NCBI RefSeq assembly: GCF_000478605.2
Contig: NZ_ASHX02000001.1
Span: 5,161,001-5,225,000 of the forward strand
Direction: 5' to 3'
DNA length: 64,000 nucleotides
DNA from: Streptomyces thermolilacinus SPC6
GTDB lineage: Bacteria > Actinomycetota > Actinomycetes > Streptomycetales > Streptomycetaceae
Positions 1-8,083 of the stretch are shown in pieces. The first letter of the stretch is position 1. Every line of letters begins with the position of its first letter. A program made the translations under genes and the position numbers. The notes below the pieces were generated by a model, which made no database searches, was not told where the DNA came from, and saw only the letters and a program-made list of their open reading frames with translations.

Positions 1-479
1 GCCTCCACGGCGTTGGTGCCGGTCGGGCCGGGGAACATCACCTTGTACGGCAGGTCCCGGGGCCGCAGCACCAGCTCGTGGAACGCCTCCAGGAACGCCC
101 GCTTGGCCGTCGTCGCCATGTCCAGGCCGTGCGCGATGCCGTCGCGCTCCAGGTAGTCGAGCAGGGCGCGTTTCAGCACGGGGTTGTTGTGGCCGTAGTT
201 GAGGGAGCCCGCACCGGCGAAGAAGTCCAGGTACGTGTGGCCGTCCTCGTCGGTGAGGCGGGCGCCCTGCGCGCGGTCGAACACGACGGGCCAGCCGCGG
301 CAGTAGCTGCGCACCTCGGACTCCAGCGCCTCGAAGACGCTCAGGGCGGAGGCGGCCGTGCCGCCGTAGCCGTCGCCCCGGCCGAGGACGGTCGTGGCGG
401 TGGATGCTGCGGCGGGGGCGGCCGATGTGGCGGGCGCGGCCGGGAAAGGGGAGGGGCCGGCGGGCGGGGTGATGGTCAT
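1..479 (-). CDS. ectB: diaminobutyrate--2-oxoglutarate transaminase EctB (5' part; cut by window edge)
   Basis: EctB makes L-2,4-diaminobutyrate from aspartate semialdehyde, the first ectoine-specific step. The 159 visible codons read MTITPPAGPSPFPAAP, then a class-III aminotransferase N-terminus with EVRSYCRGWPVVFDRAQG, YLDFFAGAGSLNYGHNNP and VMFPGPTGTNAVEA, the PLP-phosphate loop typical of EctB. The first 35 or so residues are a Pro/Ala-rich extension. The ATG at 479 is preceded by GCAGGAG nine bases upstream. The catalytic lysine lies outside the window. ectA lies upstream on the same strand, 146 bp away, so this is the usual ectAB order; ectC and ectD should follow beyond position 1. Confidence 0.93.
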   Translation of the reverse strand, partial: MTITPPAGPSPFPAAPATSAAPAAASTATTVLGRGDGYGGTAASALSVFEALESEVRSYCRGWPVVFDRAQGARLTDEDGHTYLDFFAGAGSLNYGHNNPVLKRALLDYLERDGIAHGLDMATTAKRAFLEAFHELVLRPRDLPYKVMFPGPTGTNAVE

Positions 480-625
480 GGCTGATCGCTCCTGCGGTGA
501 GGAAGAAGTTCGTGGGACGTGCGGGAGGCGCCGGACGCACCGCGGCGGGCGGCGTCCGCGCGTGGGCGCGCGCCGCGACCGGGCGACGCCCGGGGCCGGG
601 CCGGGCCGGTCCGGGCGCCCGGGGG

Positions 626-1165
626 TCAGGCTGTGCGTGCGGCTCCGGTGACGGGCCGGATGCGGTACAGCACCTCGGGCTCGTGGGAGGTGCCCTCCGG
701 GAACAGCCGGCCGTCGAAGAGGACCTCGCGCTCCAGCGTGGCGCCCCGGCGCTCGGCGAACGAGGTGAACAGCCGGTCGGACGCGGTGTTGTCCGGGGTG
801 ACGGTCGTCTCCACGGTGTGGACCCCCCGGTCCGCGAGGCGTGTGGTCAGCGCCTCGAGAAGTGCGGCGGCCAGTCCCCGGCCCCGGTGCTCGCGGTCCA
901 CGGCGACCTGCCAGACGACGAGGGTGCCGGGCCGGTCGGGGCGGAGGTAGCCGGTGACGAACGCGATCGGCTCACCGTCGTCGCCGCGTGCGACGAGGGA
1001 CGTGGCGGCGAAGTCGCGGCACCACAGGAGGTAGCTGTAGGAGGAGTTCAGGTCCAGCACCTCGGAGTCGCGGGCTATCCGCCAGATCGCGGCCCCGTCC
1101 TCCACTCGCGGGCTTTCGATGAATTCGTATCGGGCACGTGCAAGCTCTGCTTGTGCGGCGGTCAT
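626..1165 (-). CDS. ectA: L-2,4-diaminobutyrate acetyltransferase EctA
   Basis: EctA N-acetylates diaminobutyrate with acetyl-CoA, the second step of ectoine synthesis. The 179-aa protein is a single GNAT domain: RIARDSEVLDLNSSYSYLLW near residues 29-48 is the EctA-specific substrate region, WQVAVDREHRGRGLA (85-99) the acetyl-CoA loop, and TTVTPDNTASDRLF the C-terminal motif. The frame stays open to 1243, but MTAAQAEL at 1165 fits the family length (about 170 aa); no strong ribosome site is seen there. First gene of the ect operon, divergent from a LysR-type regulator. Confidence 0.95.
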   Translation of the reverse strand: MTAAQAELARARYEFIESPRVEDGAAIWRIARDSEVLDLNSSYSYLLWCRDFAATSLVARGDDGEPIAFVTGYLRPDRPGTLVVWQVAVDREHRGRGLAAALLEALTTRLADRGVHTVETTVTPDNTASDRLFTSFAERRGATLEREVLFDGRLFPEGTSHEPEVLYRIRPVTGAARTA

Positions 1166-1728
1166 GTGAATTGAACTTACCCAGCAATTTCTTGGATTGC
1201 ATCGGTGCGAGACCTTGGGTGGAAAGAGCTGTTGTGTTATCACGCGTGCGCGGGACGCGGAGGGAGGGGACGCGGTTGCGGGGGGTATGAGGAGATATAT
1301 ACGGTCAAAACGGGCGTGATGTGGAGTCCGTCACACTCCCTTGACGCACTTGACACATCGTCGGATCGGTGCGGAATCATTCTGGAAACCCTGCGTTTAG
1401 GATCACGGAAAGCGGGCAGAAGAATGCGGGGAGCTGCCCATTTGAATGCCCCGGGAATTCGCCGGGGAAATGCCCGGCTATCGGCGGCGAAAAGGTAACA
1501 CGCCCCTCGCGCGGCGCCCCGTCCCCGCCCTTGTCCGCCCTTTCCCGGCCCCGCCGCCCCCGGCTCGGCGTGCCGCGCCCCGCGACCGGTTCCCCGCATC
1601 CGGCGCGCGTCGTGTGCGTACTTCGGCGCCGTTCGCCCGTACACATGGGGAAGAGACCGTCCCCGTCCGGTGGTTGAGCGCACGGAACGGACGGGTGCAC
1701 GGGTGGGGCAGCGAACAGTGAGGGGCGG
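1166..1728. other. ectA / lysR divergent intergenic region, 563 bp
   Basis: No convincing gene. The middle (about 1285-1480) is clearly richer in A+T than the surroundings, as expected of promoter DNA. Plus strand: TTGAC at 1341 and TTGACA at 1350, nine bases apart, could be -35 boxes towards lysR, but no good -10 follows. Minus strand: TTGACC (1308-1303) and a GATATATAC patch (1294-1302) lie on the ectA side, with poor spacing for a standard promoter. The osmotic control expected of ect genes would have to act here. Promoter assignments are guesses. Confidence 0.4.
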
Positions 1729-1740
1729 GTGGGCGCGGCT

Positions 1741-2691
1741 GTGGAACTGCGTCAGCTGGAGTACTTCGTCGCCGTGGCCGAGGAGCTCGGCCTCGGACGC
1801 GCCGCCGAACGGCTGGAGACCCCCGAAGGGGAGGTCCGGCGCCGGATCGACGGCCTGGAAAGGGAGTTGGGCCTGCGGCTGTTCGAGCCGGGGGCGCCGC
1901 CCCGGCACGTCCGGCTCACCGCCGCCGGTGAGCGTCTGCTGCCCGAGGCGCGGGCCGCGCTCGCGGCGGCCGACCGGGTGCGGCAGACGGCCGCGGGCAT
2001 CGTGACCGGCATGGAGGGGCTCGTACGGCTCGGGACCAGCCGCGCCTTCGCCGACCGCGTGTACCGCGCGCTGGGCGCCCTCGCCGAACGGCGCCCCCGG
2101 CTGCGGGTGCGGCTGGAACGGGCCCCGCAGGAGGGGCGGCTCGCGGCGGTCCGCTCGGGCACGTTCGACGCGGCGCTCGTACGGACGGTGCGGCGCGCCG
2201 AGGGGATCGCGCTGTACCCGGTGTGGACCGAGCCGCTGCTGGCCGCCCTCCCCGCCGGGCACCCGCTCGCCGCGCCGGAGGAGCTCCACCCGGCCCGACT
2301 GGCCCGGCTCCCGCTCCGGTTGGCGCCGCGCGAGACGAACCCGGCGCTCCACGACCTGGTCACGGCGGCCGTCCCCGACTGGACGCCCGGCCCGCCGTTC
2401 ACGACCCTGCGGGCCACGCTCGACGCCCTGGCCACGGCGGCCGAGCCGTCCTGGACGGTGTTCCATCCGGCGGGCCCGCTCCCGCGCGACCGCCGCCTGG
2501 CGATCCGGCCGCTCAGGGCGCCGCGCGTCCCGGTCTCCCTGGCCGTCCGGCCCGGCTGTCTCACCCCGGCGGTACGGGCCCTCCTGGAGGCCCTCACCGC
2601 CACGGCCGAACCCCCGCACACCCCGCACCCCCGGCCGCCCCTTCCGGGCCCAGCCCCGGCCGTTCACCCGGCGGAAGCCGCCTCGGGCTAG
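1741..2691 (+). CDS. LysR-family transcriptional regulator
   Basis: The N-terminus VELRQLEYFVAVAEELGLGR followed by AAERL and LERELGLRLFE is the LysR winged-helix domain; the rest (about residues 85-285) fits a substrate-binding domain. Start taken at GTG 1741, where homologues begin (ELRQL); GTG 1729 in frame adds four residues. The recognition helix reads ETPEGEVRRRIDG in place of the usual SQPALSRQI, so the DNA contact is unusual or degenerate. The Pro-rich tail after about residue 288 is probably disordered. It is transcribed away from ectA and shares its promoter region, so control of ect or of itself is possible but unproven. Confidence 0.85.
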   Translation: MELRQLEYFVAVAEELGLGRAAERLETPEGEVRRRIDGLERELGLRLFEPGAPPRHVRLTAAGERLLPEARAALAAADRVRQTAAGIVTGMEGLVRLGTSRAFADRVYRALGALAERRPRLRVRLERAPQEGRLAAVRSGTFDAALVRTVRRAEGIALYPVWTEPLLAALPAGHPLAAPEELHPARLARLPLRLAPRETNPALHDLVTAAVPDWTPGPPFTTLRATLDALATAAEPSWTVFHPAGPLPRDRRLAIRPLRAPRVPVSLAVRPGCLTPAVRALLEALTATAEPPHTPHPRPPLPGPAPAVHPAEAASG

Positions 2692-2776
2692 TGCCGGCGC
2701 GGGGACGGGGATGCGGCCGCGAGGGCGGCCGGGCCTCGTCCCCGGCCGTCCGCCCCCGGCCCTGTACGGGCTCCGT

Positions 2777-3886
2777 CTACGCCCAGGCCGCCGTGGCCGA
2801 CGCCAGTGCCGCGTCCACGTCCGCCGGCCGCCCCAGGTCCGTCAGGGCCGCGCCCAGGGCCGTCAGGGAGGCCCGTACCGCCTCCGGGGTGGCCGCCGGG
2901 CCGTAGTGGTTGACGCGCACCATCTCGCGCGCCAGCGCCCCGCCGCCCGCCGCCAGCGGCACCGACGGGTCCACGGCCAGCGCCTTCGCCACCAGCTCCG
3001 CCGCGTCCACCCCGCCCGTGGTGCGCAGCGTCGTCGCGACCGGCGCCGCGTCGGCCGCCTCGTACACGTACGGCTCCAGGCCCCCGCCCAGCGCGGCCGC
3101 GCCCGCGCGGGCCGCCGCCTTGGCCGACGCGTGCCGGGCCATCAGCACCGGCAGACCGCCCTCCGCGTCCATCCGCTCCAGACACGCCTCCAGCGCCAGC
3201 ATCTCCAGCTGCGCCGGGGCGTGCGGCAGCGCCCGCCGACCGGTGTCGATCCAGCGCTCCTTCCAGTCGAGGAGCGACAGGTACGAGCGGCGCGGAGCCT
3301 TCGGGTTCGCGGCGAACCGCTCCCACGCCCGCCCGCTCACCGACACGGCCGACACCCCGGCGGGGCCGCCCAGTGCCTTCTGCGCGCCGATCACGCACAG
3401 GTCCACGCCCCACGCGTCGGGCAGCAGCGGCTCGGCGCCCACCGACGCGACGGCGTCCAGGTAGAACAGCGCGCCGTGCGCCCGTACGACCTCGCCGATC
3501 TCCGCGACCGGGTTGGTGTTGCCGGTCGCCGCCTCGGCGTGGACCAGTGACACGAAGTCGGTCCCCGGGTGCGCGGCGAGCGCCCGCTCCACGTCCTTCG
3601 CGGTCACCGCCGTGTGGAACGGCACCTCCAGGTCGATCACGGTCGCCCCGCAGTCGCGCAGCCAGTCGCCGAAGGTCTGCCCGTACGGGCCCGTGACGAT
3701 GTTCAGCGCCGTCGAGCCGGGCCGCGCACCGCTGCGGATGCACCCCTCCAGCGGCAGCAGCGCCTCGCCCTGGGTGATCACCACGTCCTGCTCGGTGGCG
3801 AGGAGGGCGGCCACCCGGCGCTCGATGGCGGCGAAGCGGTCCGCGGTCAGCGGGGGAAGGTCCAGGAGGGGGTGCGGGTGGTTCAC
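2777..3886 (-). CDS. class V aminotransferase (alanine--glyoxylate / PucG-like)
   Basis: A 369-aa PLP fold-type I enzyme. Visible are QGEALLPLEGCIRS, FVSLVHAEAATGNTNPV (substrate/PLP region), YLDAVASVGAEPL with the cofactor Asp, and CVIGAQKALGGPAG with the Schiff-base lysine. The family transfers amino groups among alanine, serine, glyoxylate and ureidoglycine; the substrate cannot be set from sequence. Start chosen at GTG 3886 (VNHPHPLLDLPPL) with GAAGAGAG upstream; the frame is open to 3940. The next gene, an amidohydrolase, is divergent across a 122-bp gap. Confidence 0.85.
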   Translation of the reverse strand: MNHPHPLLDLPPLTADRFAAIERRVAALLATEQDVVITQGEALLPLEGCIRSGARPGSTALNIVTGPYGQTFGDWLRDCGATVIDLEVPFHTAVTAKDVERALAAHPGTDFVSLVHAEAATGNTNPVAEIGEVVRAHGALFYLDAVASVGAEPLLPDAWGVDLCVIGAQKALGGPAGVSAVSVSGRAWERFAANPKAPRRSYLSLLDWKERWIDTGRRALPHAPAQLEMLALEACLERMDAEGGLPVLMARHASAKAAARAGAAALGGGLEPYVYEAADAAPVATTLRTTGGVDAAELVAKALAVDPSVPLAAGGGALAREMVRVNHYGPAATPEAVRASLTALGAALTDLGRPADVDAALASATAAWA

Positions 3887-4008
3887 GTCGGTCGCTCTCT
3901 TCACGTCTCGTCGGCGCCCGTCTGTCCGGAAACGGGCCACGGGTCTTCGGGATGGTGGGCCCCGGGGCGCCCCGCCGAGCGTACCCAGCCCCTCGTACAG
4001 TGCAGGAC

Positions 4009-5109
4009 ATGAGCGATCGCATGGTGGTACTGCATGTGAAGGGGCGGGTGCTCGTCGGCCCGGAGGACGTACGCGACGAACTGTGGGTCGTGGACGGCAA
4101 GGTCACCTACACCGAGCCGGCCGGCCCCCTCGCGGCCGACGTCCGCACGGTGACCGGCTGGGCGCTGCCCGGTCTGGTGGACGCGCACTGCCATGTCGGC
4201 ATCGACGCGCACGGCGCCGTGGACGAGGCGACCAGCGAGAAGCAGGCCCTGACCGACCGCGACGCGGGCGCGCTGCTGCTGCGCGACGCCGGGTCGGCGG
4301 CCGACACGCGGTGGATCGACGACCGCGACGACCTGCCGAAGATCATCCGCGCGGGGCGGCACATCGCCCGCACCCGCCGCTACATCCGCAACTACGCGCA
4401 CGAGATCGAGCCCGCCGACCTCGTCGCCTACGTGGCGCGGGAGGCGCGGCGGGGCGACGGCTGGGTGAAGCTCGTCGGCGACTGGATCGACCGGGACGCG
4501 GGCGACCTGACCGCCTGCTGGCCGCGCGCCGAGGTCGAGGCGGCCATCGCGGAGGCCCACCGGCTCGGCGCCCGCGTCACCGCGCACTGCTTCGCCGAGG
4601 AGTCGCTGCGCGACCTGGTGGAGGCGGGCATCGACTGCGTGGAGCACGCCACGGGGCTGACGGAGGACACGATCCCGCTGTTCGCGGAGCGCGGTGTGGC
4701 GATCGTGCCGACGCTCGTGAACATCGCGACGTTCCCGAAGCTCGCCGCCGGGGGAGAGGCGAAGTTCCCGCGCTGGGCCGACCACATGCGGCGGCTGCAC
4801 GAGCGGCGGTACGACACGGTCCGCGCCGCGTACGACGCGGGCATCCCCGTCTTCGTCGGCACCGACGCGGGCGGTTCCCTCCCGCACGGCCTGGTCGCGG
4901 CCGAGGTGGCCGAGCTGGTCAAGGCGGGCATATCGCCGCTGGCCGCGCTGTCGGCGACGACCTGGGGCGCCCGCGCCTGGCTGGGGCGCCCCGCCCTGGA
5001 GGAGGGCGCCCCGGCGGACCTGGTCGTCTACGACGAGGACCCGCGCGCCGACGTCCGCGTCCTGGCGGCGCCCCGGCGGGTGATCGTCAACGGCCGCGTG
5101 GTCGTCTGA
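4009..5109 (+). CDS. amidohydrolase family protein (imidazolonepropionase/prolidase-like)
   Basis: A 366-aa metal-dependent hydrolase of the PF01979 type. Ligands can be read in order: LVDAHCHVG (HxH), WVKLVGD (bridging Lys candidate), VTAHCFAE (His), CVEHATG (His) and VGTDAGGS (Asp). The last 40 residues form the composite beta domain (EGAPADLVVYDEDP). No signal peptide, so cytoplasmic. Start at ATG 4009, since the upstream in-frame stretch looks non-coding. It converges on the GNAT gene with an 84-bp gap. Substrate unknown. Confidence 0.88.
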   Translation: MSDRMVVLHVKGRVLVGPEDVRDELWVVDGKVTYTEPAGPLAADVRTVTGWALPGLVDAHCHVGIDAHGAVDEATSEKQALTDRDAGALLLRDAGSAADTRWIDDRDDLPKIIRAGRHIARTRRYIRNYAHEIEPADLVAYVAREARRGDGWVKLVGDWIDRDAGDLTACWPRAEVEAAIAEAHRLGARVTAHCFAEESLRDLVEAGIDCVEHATGLTEDTIPLFAERGVAIVPTLVNIATFPKLAAGGEAKFPRWADHMRRLHERRYDTVRAAYDAGIPVFVGTDAGGSLPHGLVAAEVAELVKAGISPLAALSATTWGARAWLGRPALEEGAPADLVVYDEDPRADVRVLAAPRRVIVNGRVVV

Positions 5110-5193
5110 GCCGTACGGGCCGGGCAGAGCCCGCCGCCGCGAAGCCCGCCGAAGGCCCGGCGGCCCTGTGGCGGCGGGTCCGTACGGCAGGGC

Positions 5194-5793
5194 TCAGCGG
5201 CGGGAGCGGAACGCCAGCCGCGCCCGCTTCTCCACCAGGTGGACATCCGGGAGCACGATCTCAGGGAGGACCACCTCCGGGCCCAGCTCGAAGCCGCTGC
5301 GCGCCAGCAGCGCGACGGCCTTCTCGTTCGCCGCGTCCGGCTCCACCACGATCCGCTCGTGGGTGCTCAGGCAGTACGCGACGAGCGCCCGGAGCAGGTG
5401 GCCGGTGAAGCCGGGCTCGGGCACGGCGGCGGGCGCCAGCAGCAGGTGCACGCCGATGTCGCCGGGCCGCGCCTCGTAGCACTCGGACACCCGGTCGGCC
5501 TCCGGGTCGTACGTCTGGAACAGCGCGGCCGGCACGCCGTCGCGCAGCACCAGGTACGCGTGGTGCGTGGTCAGCGAGTCCAGGTGGGCGTAGATGTCCC
5601 GTACGTCCTCCACGCTCGCGTCCCGCATGCCCCAGAAGCGGGCGCGGTCCTCGCTCACCCAGGAGTGCAGCAGCGGAGCGTCCGCGTCCGGGTCGAGCGG
5701 GACGACGCGGACGGTGCCGAAGCCGTCCACGACCTGCTCGTACACGGCGGGGCGGGACGCGGCGCCGGGGTCCTGGGCGGTGTCGGGGGTCAT
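5194..5793 (-). CDS. GNAT acyltransferase of the siderophore-biosynthesis type (IucB/RhbD-like)
   Basis: A 199-aa protein with features of the siderophore acyltransferase group: LHSWVSEDRARFWGM near the N-terminus, ALFQTYDPEADRVSECYEA, GDIGVHLLLAP, and the C-terminal VVEPDAANEKAVALLARSGF. Such enzymes transfer acyl groups from acyl-CoA to N-hydroxylated diamines in hydroxamate siderophores. It overlaps the penicillin acylase stop by 4 nt (ATGA), so the two are translationally coupled and share the iron box at 7858-7876. I recall an acylase/GNAT pair called desG/desH in work on aryl-capped desferrioxamines but cannot verify it; no desABCD genes are in this window. Confidence 0.87.
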   Translation of the reverse strand: MTPDTAQDPGAASRPAVYEQVVDGFGTVRVVPLDPDADAPLLHSWVSEDRARFWGMRDASVEDVRDIYAHLDSLTTHHAYLVLRDGVPAALFQTYDPEADRVSECYEARPGDIGVHLLLAPAAVPEPGFTGHLLRALVAYCLSTHERIVVEPDAANEKAVALLARSGFELGPEVVLPEIVLPDVHLVEKRARLAFRSRR

Positions 5794-7841
5794 GCGGGGT
5801 GCTCCTTGTCGAGCCGGTTCCAGTCGGTGATCACGGGGGCGAGTTCGCCGCGTAGCCACAGCGGCAGCTGGTCGCGCCGGTGCGGGTCGCCTGGCACGCC
5901 CGACGCGCCCAGCGGCACGATCCACAGGCTGTCCTCGCGGCGCGCCAGGTCCCACACGTAGCGGGCGGCGGGACCGCGCGCGCTGAGGTCGGTGACGCCG
6001 GGCACGCTGGACGTGGACAGCACGCAGTCGTGGTCGCCGTCCAGGCCGGGCCACGGGTCGTCGTCCCCGTCGGGCAGCGCCGCCCAGGGGGCGAGCCGGT
6101 GCGTGGCGCCCCACGGTTCGGCGGGCGGCGCGGCGGCGACCTCCTCCAGCGCGGCCCGCACGGCGTCGGCCCGGTCGGCGGGTGGCACGGGGCCGGAGGT
6201 CAGCAGGGTCTCCAGGGCGTACGCGACGCGCGGGACCAGCGCCATCCAGGGGGCGAACAGCGCCGGGTACGCCGGGACCCGCGCGAGCGGCGCGAACACC
6301 GGGTGCGCGGCCACCCGGCGTACGACCCCGGCCCGCACGGCCGCGTACAGCGCGGCGTCCACGCTGTCGGCGGCCATGCGCCGGTTCCAGCACAGCAGCC
6401 GGTCGCGCAGGGCGGCGGCGTCCGCCGACAGGCCGTCGAGGCGGGACGCGAGGGCGAGCAGCGGGCGCGCCGAGGCGAGCCGCGTGTCGGTGTGCACGGC
6501 CGCCATGTCCGGCGCCGTCCACTCCTTCGACGCCTCCAGCAGGCGGGCGATCCGGTCGGTGCGGTGCGGCGGCGCGAACTCGACGCCCAGCGGCGCCGCG
6601 AGGCCCCGCGCGTTCGCCATGACCGCGATGCCGTCGACCGGGGCGCGCGGCAGCGGCTCCTGCCGCCCCCGCCACCCGTGCGCGGGCTCCCACGCGGGGA
6701 CCACCCGCAGCATGTTGTCCCGGGGCCGTACGGGGACGTGCCCGGCGACGCGGTGGAGGGTGCCGCCCTCGGTGTCGGCGGCCTGCACCACGTTCACGGG
6801 CTCGACCCAGCGGTCGAACGCCCGGTCCACGTCGGCGACGGTCCGCGCGGCGAGCAGCGCGGGCAGCGCCGCGAAGCCCAGCTCGCCCGTGACGCGCGGC
6901 GGGTAGCGCAGGCTGAGCGCGCCGCCCTCGCCGTCGTCGGGGACGATGACCGGGCCGCGCTCGGTCTCCACGACCTCGACGGCGACCGGGTCCGAGCCCT
7001 TGACCTCGATCGTCTCGGTGTGGGCGCGGGCGGGCCGCCACCCGTCGGGGCCGAGCGCCTCGGGGGCGTCGTCGGCGCGGCGGCGCAGCCGCTCGCGGTA
7101 GACGTCCTGGTAGTCGGCCATGGCGTTGGTGATGGCCCAGGCGGCCGTGCCGGTGTGGCCGAAGTGCGCCAGGCCCGGGACGCCGGGCACGGCGAGGCCC
7201 ACCACGTCGTACTCGGGGCAGGCGAGACGTATCTGCTGGTACACGCCGGGCGCCTCGATGAACCGGTGCGGGTCGCCCGCGATCAGCGCGGCGCCGGTGG
7301 CGGTCCGGTCGGCGGTGACGAGCCAGCCGTTGCTGCCGGAGGTGCCGGGGCCGTCGGTCGCGAACAGCTCGGCCGCGTCGTCGCCGAGCGTCCGGGCGAC
7401 GTGCTCGCGCCACAGCTTGGTCGGGAAACCGGCGAAGAGGATGTGCGTCGAGAGCCAGACCCCGAGCGGCACCCACGGCTCCCAGACGCCCGGCTTCAGA
7501 CCCGCGTCGGCGAACTCCCGGCTGCGGCGGGCGCCTTCGTCCAGGCCCGCGTTGACCCCGTCCGTGTACGCCGTGACCCAGGCGCGGGTGTCGGCGTCCA
7601 GCCGGTCGAGGCAGCGCCGGGCGGTGTCGGCGAGCCGTACGCGCCGGGCGAAGACGTCCCACTCGACGGCGTCCGCTCCGAGGAACGCGGCCGTCGTGCC
7701 CTGGGCGCGGTGCCGTTCGACCTCCAGCTGCCACGCCCGGTCGCGGGCCGTGACCTGCCCCTGCGCGTAGGCGAGTTCGCGCGGATCGTCGGCGCGCAGA
7801 TGCGGGATGCCCCAGGGGTCCCGGTAGACCTCGATGCTCAC
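5790..7841 (-). CDS. penicillin acylase family Ntn-hydrolase, iron-box controlled
   Basis: A 683-aa N-terminal nucleophile hydrolase precursor. IEVYRDPWGIPHLRA is the conserved start; the self-cleavage junction and nucleophile lie in GTSGSNGWLVT (Ser about 170), splitting an alpha chain of about 170 aa from a beta chain. AGDPHRFIEAPGVYQQIRL and FGHTGTAAWAITN follow in the beta chain. The family hydrolyses or forms amide bonds to acyl or aryl-acetyl groups. Unlike classical secreted penicillin acylases no signal peptide is visible, suggesting a cytoplasmic enzyme. GTG start at 7841 with AGGA upstream; the iron box begins 16 nt before it. Iron control plus a siderophore-type acyltransferase partner suggests siderophore tailoring, similar in logic to PvdQ in pyoverdine maturation (inference). 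Confidence 0.9.
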   Translation of the reverse strand: MSIEVYRDPWGIPHLRADDPRELAYAQGQVTARDRAWQLEVERHRAQGTTAAFLGADAVEWDVFARRVRLADTARRCLDRLDADTRAWVTAYTDGVNAGLDEGARRSREFADAGLKPGVWEPWVPLGVWLSTHILFAGFPTKLWREHVARTLGDDAAELFATDGPGTSGSNGWLVTADRTATGAALIAGDPHRFIEAPGVYQQIRLACPEYDVVGLAVPGVPGLAHFGHTGTAAWAITNAMADYQDVYRERLRRRADDAPEALGPDGWRPARAHTETIEVKGSDPVAVEVVETERGPVIVPDDGEGGALSLRYPPRVTGELGFAALPALLAARTVADVDRAFDRWVEPVNVVQAADTEGGTLHRVAGHVPVRPRDNMLRVVPAWEPAHGWRGRQEPLPRAPVDGIAVMANARGLAAPLGVEFAPPHRTDRIARLLEASKEWTAPDMAAVHTDTRLASARPLLALASRLDGLSADAAALRDRLLCWNRRMAADSVDAALYAAVRAGVVRRVAAHPVFAPLARVPAYPALFAPWMALVPRVAYALETLLTSGPVPPADRADAVRAALEEVAAAPPAEPWGATHRLAPWAALPDGDDDPWPGLDGDHDCVLSTSSVPGVTDLSARGPAARYVWDLARREDSLWIVPLGASGVPGDPHRRDQLPLWLRGELAPVITDWNRLDKEHPA

Positions 7842-7857
7842 TCTTGTCCTGATCTCT

Positions 7858-7876
7858 TTAGGTAAGGCTGCCCTAA
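7858..7876 (-). promoter_or_regulatory. iron box (DmdR/IdeR operator)
   Basis: TTAGGTAAGGCTGCCCTAA matches the actinobacterial iron-box consensus TTAGGTTAGGCTCACCTAA at 16 of 19 positions, including both TTAGG/CCTAA arms. It lies 16 nt upstream of the acylase GTG, the usual place for repression by Fe-DmdR. The LAETG surface gene starts 207 bp away in the opposite direction and could be affected too. Confidence 0.85.
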
Positions 7877-8083
7877 CTTAAGCTACGCCCACGGGAGAAG
7901 CAATCCGGGGCAGAGGGGAATCGAATGAATGGCCGGTAACTCCCCTTTGGGGTGAACTCACTTCAGGTGCCGGTGTGTTCACCCTCCGTGCGCCAGGATT
8001 CCGGTGTCCCGGGTCGCCCCCGCACGCATGTCCCGCGAGCGGGTGTTCGGCGGCCCTTGTCCTTCCGTAGGGGTTCCACCACC

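Noticed and set aside
1240..2667. 475-codon frame antisense to the LysR gene
   Set aside because: Highly charged, repetitive composition; the sense strand has a recognised regulator.
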